Shown here in pieces: positions 14,732-20,644 of a stretch of DNA of 20,644 nucleotides. Position numbers and translations under genes: made by a program. How positions within the stretch are numbered: position 1 is the first letter of the stretch; each line of letters starts with the position of its first letter. Origin of the DNA: RGIG995 sp045652445 (lineage in GTDB: Bacteria > Bacillota > Clostridia > Oscillospirales > UBA644). Location of the stretch: NCBI GenBank assembly GCA_045652445.1, contig JAZRUJ010000033.1, positions 1 to 20,644 on the forward strand, written 5' to 3'. The notes beneath the pieces were generated by a model that ran no database searches, was not told the origin of the DNA, and saw only the letters and a list, made by a program, of their open reading frames with translations.

Positions 14732-16420
14732 ATGAACACAAAATTGCAAGAATGGCTGGATTCCCCTCTTGTTGACGCTCAAACCAAAGAGGAACTGAAC
14801 GCCATTTCTCATAATGAACAAGAGGTCTCCAGCCGTTTTGGATCGTCGCTGTCGTTCGGAACGGGTGGGATCCGCGGTATTTTGGGAGCAGGAACCAACC
14901 GAATGAATATCTATGTGGTTCGTCACGCTACCCAAGGACTTGCGGATTTGATCCGTAATGTAGGCGAAGACGCCTGTTCCCGCGGGGTTGTAATCGGTCA
15001 CGATTGCCGTAATTTTTCCCGGGAATTTGCCGTGGAAGTTTGTCGGGTGTTGATTGCCAACGGAATCAAAGCCTATTTGTTCGATGAATTGCGTCCCACT
15101 CCCGAAGTGTCCTTTGCTATTCGGGAACTGAACTGCATTGCGGGGATCAATATCACCGCTTCTCATAATCCCAAGGAATACAACGGGTATAAAGCTTACT
15201 GGGAAGACGGTGCACAGTTAGCCCCGGAACAGGCGGACGTGGTATACCATGCCATTTGTTCCAAAGATATTTTTAAAGACGTTAAAGTTTCTTCTATGGA
15301 AGAAATGGAAGCTAAAACCGTGGTTCTGGGCAAGGATTTTGATGAAAAATACTTGGCCTGTGTTATGGCGTGTTCCATTGAACCGGAAGTGATTCATCGT
15401 CAAAAAGATATGGCGATCGTATATACCCCTTTCCACGGTACGGGGTATCGTCTTGTTCCCGAAGTGCTGAAACGGGCAGGATTTGAAAATGTTACCTGCG
15501 TTCCGGAACAAATGGTTCTTTCCGGAGATTTCCCCACGGTGGAATCTCCCAACCCCGAAAATAAAGAAGGCTTTGCCATCGCCATGAAGCTGGCGAACGA
15601 AAAGGGTGCTGATTTCATCATCGGAACCGACCCCGATGCGGACCGTGTTGGCGTTGTCGTCCGGGATTCCAATGGAGAATTTATCGCTCTAACCGGTAAT
15701 CAGATGGGGGCACTTTTGTTGGACTATGTTTTGGGTGCCCGTAAAAAAATCGGTCAGTTGCCTAAGAATGCTGCCGCCGTCAAATCCATCGTTTCCACAG
15801 AAATGGCAACCGCAATTTGCGAAAAATATGGGATTACCATGTTTAACGTGTTGACCGGGTTCAAATTTATCGGAGAAAAGATTAAAGAGTTTGAAGCTAC
15901 CGGGGAATATACCTACGTCTTCGGTTTTGAAGAATCCTACGGATATCTCACCGGAACCTATGCTCGGGATAAAGATGCTGTTGCCGCGTCTCTTTTAATT
16001 GCGGAAATGGCGGCTCATTACAAAGAAAAGGGCATGACTCTTTCCAATGCTCTCAACGATCTGTATCAGCAGATCGGCGTTTATTTCGAAAAGACTCTTT
16101 CGGTTACCATGAAAGGATTCGACGGTCCTGCCCGCACCAAAGCACTGATGGAACGTCTCCGAAACAACGTTCCCGATTCCGTGGGCGGCATTCAAGTCAG
16201 TAACATGTTTGACTTGGAAAAGGGTGCCATGGGGCTTCCCAAATCCAACGTGGTATATTATCGCTTGGAAGACGACTCCGTTATTATCGTTCGTCCTTCG
16301 GGTACGGAACCTAAAGTGAAAATTTACGTTCTTGTTCGTGGGGAAAGCCGTGCCGCAGCGGAAGAGAAATCGGAAATGCTTCGCAAAGATTTTTATGCCT
16401 ATGCACAAATTGAAGGCTGA
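14732..16420 (+). CDS. pgcA: Phosphoglucomutase/phosphomannomutase (alpha-D-phosphohexomutase family)
   Basis: A cytoplasmic enzyme of 562 residues that moves the phosphate between C1 and C6 of glucose or mannose phosphates, giving glucose-1-phosphate for glycan and wall precursors. The four family sites are all present: phosphoserine S144 in ITASHNPK, the magnesium loop GTDPDADRVG (D300, D302, D304), the sugar-recognition GFEESYGY (398-405) and the phosphate-binding RPSGTEPKVK (521-530). Length fits the Bacillus PgcA type and not the shorter GlmM. AAAAGGAG (14719-14726) precedes the ATG. It ends the murA unit, and a terminator shared with the opposite genes follows. The choice of glucose over mannose is inferred from length and family. 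Confidence 0.92.
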   Translation: MNTKLQEWLDSPLVDAQTKEELNAISHNEQEVSSRFGSSLSFGTGGIRGILGAGTNRMNIYVVRHATQGLADLIRNVGEDACSRGVVIGHDCRNFSREFAVEVCRVLIANGIKAYLFDELRPTPEVSFAIRELNCIAGINITASHNPKEYNGYKAYWEDGAQLAPEQADVVYHAICSKDIFKDVKVSSMEEMEAKTVVLGKDFDEKYLACVMACSIEPEVIHRQKDMAIVYTPFHGTGYRLVPEVLKRAGFENVTCVPEQMVLSGDFPTVESPNPENKEGFAIAMKLANEKGADFIIGTDPDADRVGVVVRDSNGEFIALTGNQMGALLLDYVLGARKKIGQLPKNAAAVKSIVSTEMATAICEKYGITMFNVLTGFKFIGEKIKEFEATGEYTYVFGFEESYGYLTGTYARDKDAVAASLLIAEMAAHYKEKGMTLSNALNDLYQQIGVYFEKTLSVTMKGFDGPARTKALMERLRNNVPDSVGGIQVSNMFDLEKGAMGLPKSNVVYYRLEDDSVIIVRPSGTEPKVKIYVLVRGESRAAAEEKSEMLRKDFYAYAQIEG

Positions 16421-16452
16421 TAAAACCATATTCACTAAAAATCTATAACAAA

Positions 16453-16491
16453 ACAAAAATACCGGACGGAAACGTCCCGGGATTTCTTTTG
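16453..16491. terminator. Bidirectional terminator between the phosphoglucomutase and the small cysteine-rich protein gene
   Basis: CCGGACG (16462-16468) pairs with CGTCCCGG (16473-16480) around a GAAA tetraloop, with one bulged C. The plus strand continues with a T-rich run ending TTTTG; the minus strand continues TATTTTTGTTTTG, a better U-tract. It separates two converging units. Confidence 0.78.
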
Positions 16492-16493
16492 TA

Positions 16494-16688
16494 TTAAAAG
16501 AGCATACAGCCCTCTTTTTTGAATTTTTCCGCCAATTCCGGCAATTTGGATTCGTCCAGATCGAAGTGTTCCGCCAGACAATGATAGCACAGGCAGTTTT
16601 CTCCGTCTCTGCGGACGATTTTACGGTACAGACCGAACTCATCTCCGGTCAGTTCTTTGCCGCACTTGGAACAGTAGAAAAAAATCAT
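16494..16688 (-). CDS. Small cysteine-rich (putative zinc-binding) protein, function unknown
   Basis: A 64-residue protein with two CxxC pairs, C6-C9 (YCSKCGKEL) and C34-C37 (CYHC), plus C32, H36, H41 and a C-terminal GCMLF with C61. The first pair heads a knuckle-like element and the second lies about 25 residues later, a spacing that suits a zinc ribbon or treble-clef finger. The C-terminal half (CLAEHFDLDESKLPELAEKF) looks helical. I recall similar small proteins ending in a GC-x-LF motif in Clostridia but cannot name a family. Its ATG overlaps the stop of the GH27 gene by one base (TAATG) and has no good ribosome site, so translation depends on the upstream gene. It ends at the shared terminator. 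Role unknown; a regulator or metal-binding accessory are guesses only. Confidence 0.75.
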   Translation of the reverse strand: MIFFYCSKCGKELTGDEFGLYRKIVRRDGENCLCYHCLAEHFDLDESKLPELAEKFKKEGCMLF

Positions 16689-17836
16689 TACAGCATCTTA
16701 ACGGGTTTTGCCCGGAAGATACGGCAGCCACCCAAAGGAACCTTGACGGTAGCAAATTCACGGATGGGATCCATAACTTCGCCGGAGTACAGGTCGGTCA
16801 TCTGCAGACCGTAACCGCTGACGGCAGACAGCCCCAAGTCGTCAAATACAAAGTAAGAGTGGGAGTCTCGATCGTTGAAGTTAAAGCAAGCAATGGCAAA
16901 ATCTCCGTTAGAAAGACGTTTTGCATAGGTGGGACATTGGGTCACGTAGGTGGAGTCCCCGGTAGCGGAAATCTGGAAGGGAGGTCTTGCGTCTTCGTCT
17001 TGGTCGATGGCAATCAATTCTTTATTGGTAAGAATGCTCTTTGCCTTGTCGCTCAGTTTGCGAATATCACAGCCGATAAACAGGGGAGAAGAAGCCATAC
17101 ACCACATAGCAAACTGCAATTCGTAGTTTGCGTCGTTACAGCCTTCCGTACCAACGAAACCTTCGCCGTACATACCGATGGTCATCATGTCAAGGTCGTT
17201 AAAGCAGTTGGGTGCGGAGAAGGGAAGTTTCCCATCGTATTGGCTCATACCAAAAGAAGTAAAGTTCTTGAAGTTGTCTTTCAGGTCATAGGTACTGCGG
17301 TACATGTGGGCGCCGGCAGAACGGATCCAAGACCAAACGTCGTCTTTCCCCCAGTTACAAGCGGAGAACACGATGTCACGGCCGCTCAAGGCCAAAGCGG
17401 TGCCCATACGATGGTACAACTGAGGACCGTTGGCATTGGAGGGGTGGAAGCAGTTGTCATATTTCAGCAAGTCCACGCCGAATTCTGCAAAGGTTTGAGC
17501 GTCTACAAATTCATGGTCAAAAGAACCGGGATAGTCGCCACAGGTACGAACGCCGCAGCAGGAGTACATACCGAATTTCAGACCTTTGGAGTGAACGTAG
17601 TCACCAACAGCTTTCATGCCATGGGGGAATTTTACGGGATCGGCAACCAATTTGTCGGTTTTGGGATCTCTTTGTTTCAGCGACCAACCGTCGTCAATAA
17701 CGATAAAGTCGTATCCGGCATCTTTAAAGCCCAGATCGACCATAGCATCAGCGGATTGACGAATTAATTCGTCGTTACATTCCAATCCAAAAGTATTCCA
17801 AGTGTTCCAACCCATAGGAGGTTTTTTTACGTTCAT
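16688..17836 (-). CDS. Glycoside hydrolase family 27 enzyme, probable alpha-galactosidase
   Basis: A retaining glycosidase of 382 residues: TIM barrel (about 5-280) and a C-terminal beta domain. It opens with PPMGWNTWN (6-14), carries the substrate-binding IDDGW (47-51), the nucleophile D127 in LKYDNC and the acid/base D184 in YRSTYDLKD. The DD pair, of which one residue is changed to Glu in known GH27 beta-L-arabinopyranosidases, is intact, which favours alpha-galactosidase or alpha-N-acetylgalactosaminidase. There is no signal peptide, so imported oligosaccharides such as raffinose-type sugars are likely substrates (inference). The start follows AAAGGAGC by seven bases. No transporter for its substrate is adjacent. 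The unit holds this gene and a small cysteine-rich protein gene. Confidence 0.92.
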   Translation of the reverse strand: MNVKKPPMGWNTWNTFGLECNDELIRQSADAMVDLGFKDAGYDFIVIDDGWSLKQRDPKTDKLVADPVKFPHGMKAVGDYVHSKGLKFGMYSCCGVRTCGDYPGSFDHEFVDAQTFAEFGVDLLKYDNCFHPSNANGPQLYHRMGTALALSGRDIVFSACNWGKDDVWSWIRSAGAHMYRSTYDLKDNFKNFTSFGMSQYDGKLPFSAPNCFNDLDMMTIGMYGEGFVGTEGCNDANYELQFAMWCMASSPLFIGCDIRKLSDKAKSILTNKELIAIDQDEDARPPFQISATGDSTYVTQCPTYAKRLSNGDFAIACFNFNDRDSHSYFVFDDLGLSAVSGYGLQMTDLYSGEVMDPIREFATVKVPLGGCRIFRAKPVKML

Positions 17837-17890
17837 AATCCTGCTCCTTTTCTCTCGTCATTCGTGAACGAAAAAGTTTTATTTTACAAT

Positions 17891-17910
17891 ATTATAATAC
17901 ATAAGTATGT
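17891..17910 (-). promoter_or_regulatory. Possible promoter -10 and operator-like dyad of the GH27 gene
   Basis: The minus strand shows TATAAT (17896-17891), about 55 bases upstream of the start, but no convincing -35 at 16-18 bp. Just upstream is the short dyad ACATA-CT-TATGT (17910-17899), where the promoter spacer would be. A weak, regulated promoter would fit. The rest of the 254-base divergent gap is A/T-rich and holds nothing else I can support besides the ABC importer promoter. Confidence 0.35.
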
Positions 17911-18011
17911 CATTTTTATGTTGTTTTCATAGGGTTTAATATTTTATTTCCATGAATTATCGACTTTTTTGAGGAAGATGTTAAGAAAATGTGAAATAGT
18001 GATTTTCCCCC

Positions 18012-18040
18012 TTGACAAAGTTTCATTTTTGTGTTATCAT
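18012..18040 (+). promoter_or_regulatory. Sigma-A promoter of the amino-acid ABC importer
   Basis: -35 TTGACA (18012-18017), 17-bp spacer, -10 TATCAT (18035-18040) with a TG one base upstream. The -35 follows GATTTTCCCCC. Between this and the ribosome site AAAGGAG (18076-18082) is a small 6-bp hairpin, ATGGGG (18058-18063) and CCCCAT (18068-18073), with TGAT as loop. Confidence 0.85.
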
Positions 18041-18090
18041 GTTAGCACATTAAAGTGATGGGGTGATCCCCATAAAAAGGAGTACTTATT

Positions 18091-18924
18091 ATGAAAAAGA
18101 TTTTGGCTCTCGTTCTTGCGGTTGTTCTGTGTGCCGCTTTGTTTTGCGGTTGTACCGTTGTCCAAGATGCTGGAAATACCGATGGTGCAAATAATACCGA
18201 CGGAAGCAACGTTCCCGCAACCGATCTTGATTATGTAAAGCAAAACGGCAAACTGATCATCGGCGTTACCGTCTTCAAGCCTATGGACTGGCAGGACGGA
18301 GAAGAATGGGTCGGTTTTGATGCTGAAATGGCAAAGAAATTTGCAGAATACTTGGGCGTCGATGCAGAATTTATGATTATTGCCGACTGGAGCAAAAAGG
18401 CAATGGAATTGGACACCAAGGGGGTTGACGTGGTTTGGAACGGTATGACCCTGACCGACGAAGTCAAATCTCTGATGGGCACCTCTGATCCTTATTGCAA
18501 AAACGCACAGATTGTTGTTGTAAAGAAAGACCTTGCCGATTCCATTAAGTCGGTTGATGATATTAAGTCTCTCACTTTTGCCGTAGAAAATGGCTCTGCT
18601 GGTGCTGATGCTTTGGACGATCTTGGTATCAAATATACCGCTGTGGATACCCAGGATAAAGCCCTCTTGGAAGTTTCTACCGGAGCTTCTCAGGCTTGCG
18701 TTGTTGACCTTTTGATGGCAGGTGCTATGATCGGCGAAGGCACTTCGATGCCTGACCTGACCACCTCTGTGAGTCTGACCGAAGAAGAATACGGCGTTGG
18801 TTTCCGTAAGAACAGCAATCTGGTTTCCGAATTTAATAAATTCTGGAAAGAAGCTTACGATAACGGTACCGTTGCCCAGATGGCTGAAAAATACGGTATT
18901 GCCAAGAATATTATTGCGAAATAA
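18091..18924 (+). CDS. ABC transporter substrate-binding lipoprotein, polar amino-acid type (SBP family 3)
   Basis: A 277-residue lipoprotein that captures solute outside the membrane. The signal peptide spans residues 1-20 and ends at a lipobox LFCG|C21, slightly unusual with Phe at -3 and Cys at -2. An Asn/Gly/Thr-rich linker (22-45) leads to the two-lobed binding domain (GVTVFKPMDW, GFDAEMAKKFAEYLG, GSAGADAL, YGVGFRKNS). In most amino-acid binders the segment TxTxxR supplies the arginine that holds the alpha-carboxylate. Here it reads TLTDEV (V125), while the amine-binding aspartate is kept as D206 in CVVDLLMAG. The ligand may therefore not be an ordinary free amino acid (inference). The ATG has AAAGGAG eight bases upstream. 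A large hairpin separates it from the permease gene, which would favour excess binding protein. Confidence 0.9.
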   Translation: MKKILALVLAVVLCAALFCGCTVVQDAGNTDGANNTDGSNVPATDLDYVKQNGKLIIGVTVFKPMDWQDGEEWVGFDAEMAKKFAEYLGVDAEFMIIADWSKKAMELDTKGVDVVWNGMTLTDEVKSLMGTSDPYCKNAQIVVVKKDLADSIKSVDDIKSLTFAVENGSAGADALDDLGIKYTAVDTQDKALLEVSTGASQACVVDLLMAGAMIGEGTSMPDLTTSVSLTEEEYGVGFRKNSNLVSEFNKFWKEAYDNGTVAQMAEKYGIAKNIIAK

Positions 18925-18944
18925 AAAATAACGTCATCAATGTC

Positions 18945-18983
18945 CGCAAGGCAGGAAGTTGACCTTTCTGCCTTGCGTCTTTT
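18945..18983 (+). terminator. Intercistronic hairpin between the binding-protein and permease genes (leaky terminator)
   Basis: CGCAAGGCAGGAAG (18945-18958) pairs with CTTTCTGCCTTGCG (18964-18977) over 14 positions, one a G-T, around a five-base loop. TCTTTT follows. No promoter is visible between it and the permease start, so it should lower but not block downstream transcription, and it may also protect the 3' end of the binding-protein message. Confidence 0.85.
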
Positions 18984-18994
18984 ACGGAGAATAT

Positions 18995-19696
18995 ATGTTT
19001 TTAGCTTTTTCCACCGACACCTCCTTTTGGAGTGTCACCTTATCACTTCTGGACGGTCTATGGGTTTCCGGAAAATTGTTTTTTCTGACTTTGTTATTTT
19101 CTTTGCCCCTTGGATTGTTGATCTGCCTTGCATCTACAAGCAAATTTTCTCCCCTCCGGTGGCTTACGAAAATCTTTGTTTGGATTGTCCGTGGATCCCC
19201 TTTGATGTTGCAGATTCTCATCGTTTATTACGGGCCGGGGTTGTTTGCCGCATGGCTTTCTTCGGTAACTCCTTGGACGATTTCCGTTTCTTTGCTCCCT
19301 CGTTTTACAGCGGCGTTGGTCACCTTTTCCATTAACTACGCTTGCTACTTTTCCGAAATCTACCGGGGTGGCATTCAATCCATTCCGAAAGGACAGTACG
19401 AGGCCGGTCAGGTCTTGGGGATGTCCAAAACCCAGATTTTCTTTCGGGTTACTTTGCTACAGTTGATTAAGCGAATCGTTCCTCCTATGGGTAACGAATT
19501 TATTACCTTGGTAAAAGATACGGCATTGGTTCGCATTATTTCGGTTTACGAATTGATCTGGGCAGGGGAAGCTTATATCAAATTGGGAATTCTGTGGCCG
19601 TTGTTCTATACCGGCGTCTTCTACTTGGCAGTCAACGGTATTTTGACTATTCTTCTCAGCAAGTTTGAGAAGAAATTGGATTATTTCAGGGGGTGA
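18995..19696 (+). CDS. Amino-acid-type ABC transporter permease (HisM/GlnP family)
   Basis: An integral membrane subunit of 233 residues with about five hydrophobic segments. RGSPLMLQ (66-73) and the cytoplasmic coupling segment EIYRGGIQSIPKGQYEAGQV (121-140), continuing LGMSKTQIFF, are typical of this family and dock onto the ATPase. The frame is open back to 18959, but that ATG lies in the arm of the upstream hairpin; the ATG at 18995 has GGAG five bases upstream and leads into the protein naturally. Only one permease gene is present, so a homodimer is likely. The ATPase gene starts six bases after its stop. Confidence 0.93.
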   Translation: MFLAFSTDTSFWSVTLSLLDGLWVSGKLFFLTLLFSLPLGLLICLASTSKFSPLRWLTKIFVWIVRGSPLMLQILIVYYGPGLFAAWLSSVTPWTISVSLLPRFTAALVTFSINYACYFSEIYRGGIQSIPKGQYEAGQVLGMSKTQIFFRVTLLQLIKRIVPPMGNEFITLVKDTALVRIISVYELIWAGEAYIKLGILWPLFYTGVFYLAVNGILTILLSKFEKKLDYFRG

Positions 19697-19702
19697 TGGG
19701 CG

Positions 19703-20500
19703 ATGGCAATGTTGGAAGTTCGCAATCTTTGTAAATCCTTCGGCTCCGTCTCGGTTTTGAAGGGCATCGACCTTACTCTGGAACAAGGACAGGTCATTTC
19801 CATCATCGGTTCTTCCGGCAGCGGAAAAACCACCTTTTTGCGTTGTTTGAATTTCTTGGAAACTGCAGATACCGGAACGATTTCCGTTAACGGAAAAGAG
19901 ATTTTCGACGGGGAAAAGCACGAACGCCTTTCCGACGAAGAAATCCGTCGTCGTCGCTTGTCCTTTGGTCTGGTGTTTCAATCCTTTAATCTGTTCCCCC
20001 AATACACGGTTTTGCAGAATATGACGTTAGCACCCACCTTGGCGGAAAAAGAAAAACTGCGGAAAAAACAGGTTTCTCGCAGCGAATATCAAACCTTTAT
20101 GCAAGGGTTGGAGGCAAAGTGTCTGTCCATTTTGCAACAGGTAGGATTGTTGGAAAAGAAAGATTCTTATCCGTACCAACTTTCCGGAGGTCAGCAGCAA
20201 CGTGCCGCCATTTCCCGGGCATTGGCGATGGATCCGGAAATTTTGTGCTTTGACGAACCTACCTCCGCCCTCGACCCGGAATTGACCGGGGAAGTGTTAA
20301 AGGTTATCAAAGAATTGAAGACCGAAAACCGTACCATGGTCATCGTTACCCACGAAATGGAGTTTGCCCGAAACGTTTCGGACAAAGTTCTGTTTATGGC
20401 GGACGGTGTAGTCTGTGAAGAGGGTCCTCCGGAAGAAATTTTCGGCAACCCCAAAACCGAACGGCTTCGCTCTTTCTTGCATACCCTTTCCGAACAATAA
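19703..20500 (+). CDS. Amino-acid-type ABC transporter ATP-binding protein (GlnQ/HisP family)
   Basis: A cytoplasmic ATPase of 265 residues that powers the importer. Walker A GSSGSGKT (36-43), Q-loop Q93, signature LSGGQQQR (160-167), Walker B ILCFDEP (180-186), D-loop SALD (188-191) and switch H217 are all intact. It is longer than the ~240 residues usual for this group, mainly because of a charged insert between Q-loop and signature (about 112-135, EKEKLRKKQVSRSEYQ). The start at 19703 follows AGGGGG; a second ATG at 19709 would remove only two residues. It ends the three-gene unit and a terminator follows. Confidence 0.95.
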   Translation: MAMLEVRNLCKSFGSVSVLKGIDLTLEQGQVISIIGSSGSGKTTFLRCLNFLETADTGTISVNGKEIFDGEKHERLSDEEIRRRRLSFGLVFQSFNLFPQYTVLQNMTLAPTLAEKEKLRKKQVSRSEYQTFMQGLEAKCLSILQQVGLLEKKDSYPYQLSGGQQQRAAISRALAMDPEILCFDEPTSALDPELTGEVLKVIKELKTENRTMVIVTHEMEFARNVSDKVLFMADGVVCEEGPPEEIFGNPKTERLRSFLHTLSEQ

Positions 20501-20504
20501 TCAT

Positions 20505-20534
20505 ATCCGCCTCGTTAATTCGGGGCGGATTTTT
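20505..20534 (+). terminator. Intrinsic terminator after the ABC importer genes
   Basis: ATCCGCCTCG (20505-20514) pairs with CGGGGCGGAT (20521-20530), one G-T pair, six-base loop, followed by TTTT. It starts five bases after the ATPase stop codon. Confidence 0.9.
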
Positions 20535-20587
20535 ACATTGTAGAAAAAATATTACACTTTCTTCGGCAAAATGAAACGAGCAGGGAT

Positions 20588-20609
20588 TATAATTAAGAAA
20601 AAAGGAGGG
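20588..20609 (+). promoter_or_regulatory. Likely -10 element and ribosome site of the gene leaving the window
   Basis: TATAAT at 20588-20593 has no good -35 at normal spacing (TTCGGC is 20 bp upstream). A very strong ribosome site, AAAGGAGGG (20601-20609), follows only seven bases later, so the leader would be extremely short if this -10 is used. Confidence 0.45.
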
Positions 20610-20616
20610 AAGCGGT

Positions 20617-20644
20617 TTGGATCGGAAGTTATATGCTACCGTCC
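20617..20644 (+). CDS. Start of an unidentified gene (3' part outside window)
   Basis: A TTG start codon eight bases after AGGAGG opens a frame reading (M)DRKLYATV to the window edge. Nine codons do not allow identification. The evidence is the strong ribosome site, correct spacing and a preceding terminator plus -10-like element; there is no competing ATG. Confidence 0.5.

Noticed and set aside
16859..17767. A 302-codon open frame on the plus strand, opposite the GH27 gene
   Set aside because: It is fully contained in a gene with intact catalytic motifs and has no family-like sequence. Codon bias of the GH27 gene explains it, as for other long antisense frames opposite murA and the phosphoglucomutase gene.
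18058..18073. Small hairpin in the leader of the ABC importer as a riboswitch
   Set aside because: The leader is only about 45 bases, with a single 6-bp hairpin, too little for a known ligand-binding aptamer.
1..20644. CRISPR arrays, tRNA or rRNA genes, insertion sequences, defence or toxin-antitoxin genes
   Set aside because: I looked for regular repeats, cloverleaf-like segments, transposase motifs and small gene pairs and saw none; nearly every base is in a recognised gene or a short gap.

Overview
The window reads as a piece of chromosome from an anaerobic Firmicute of the class Clostridia, probably an uncultivated gut member. The grounds are an FGAM synthase with its glutaminase fused at the C-terminus, formate-tetrahydrofolate ligase, a two-cluster ferredoxin, a TSCPD-domain protein, LuxS, WalJ, strong AGGAGG-type ribosome sites and near-consensus sigma-A promoters, several with a TGn extension. 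Base composition is moderate (by eye slightly under half G+C) and even throughout. I see no transposase, phage gene, CRISPR array, tRNA or rRNA. The order-level placement (Oscillospirales-like) is inference.

Layout. 1-3.65 kb (+): the end of purL, then fhs and rdgB, a purine and one-carbon operon closed by a two-way terminator. 3.68-6.66 kb (-): a glycoside hydrolase family 2 enzyme and an MFS transporter, one base apart, a sugar uptake and cleavage pair. Its promoter lies back to back with that of a D-2-hydroxyacid dehydrogenase (6.79-7.74 kb, +). 7.78-10.2 kb (+): a small ferredoxin with its own strong promoter and terminator, followed without a visible new promoter by a TrmN6-like methyltransferase, rsmI and luxS. 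10.19-16.49 kb (+): one long unit with a membrane-anchored LysM-G5-M23 peptidase, murA, walJ, rlmH, a TSCPD protein and a phosphoglucomutase-family enzyme. Most of it concerns the cell wall. 16.49-17.84 kb (-): a family-27 alpha-galactosidase-like enzyme with a one-base-overlapping small cysteine-rich protein. 18.0-20.5 kb (+): a polar amino-acid-type ABC importer (lipoprotein, permease, ATPase) with a strong internal hairpin after the first gene. At 20.617 kb a further gene starts and leaves the window.

The genes are mostly housekeeping and catabolic, and I found no clear new multi-gene system. The points most worth a second look are the cysteine-rich small protein coupled to the GH27 enzyme, the ABC binding protein that lacks the usual carboxylate-binding arginine, the GH2 enzyme whose sequence argues against glucuronidase, the nested hairpin leader in front of the M23 peptidase, and two loci that share a promoter-flanking box and a 'first gene, hairpin, dependent genes' plan.
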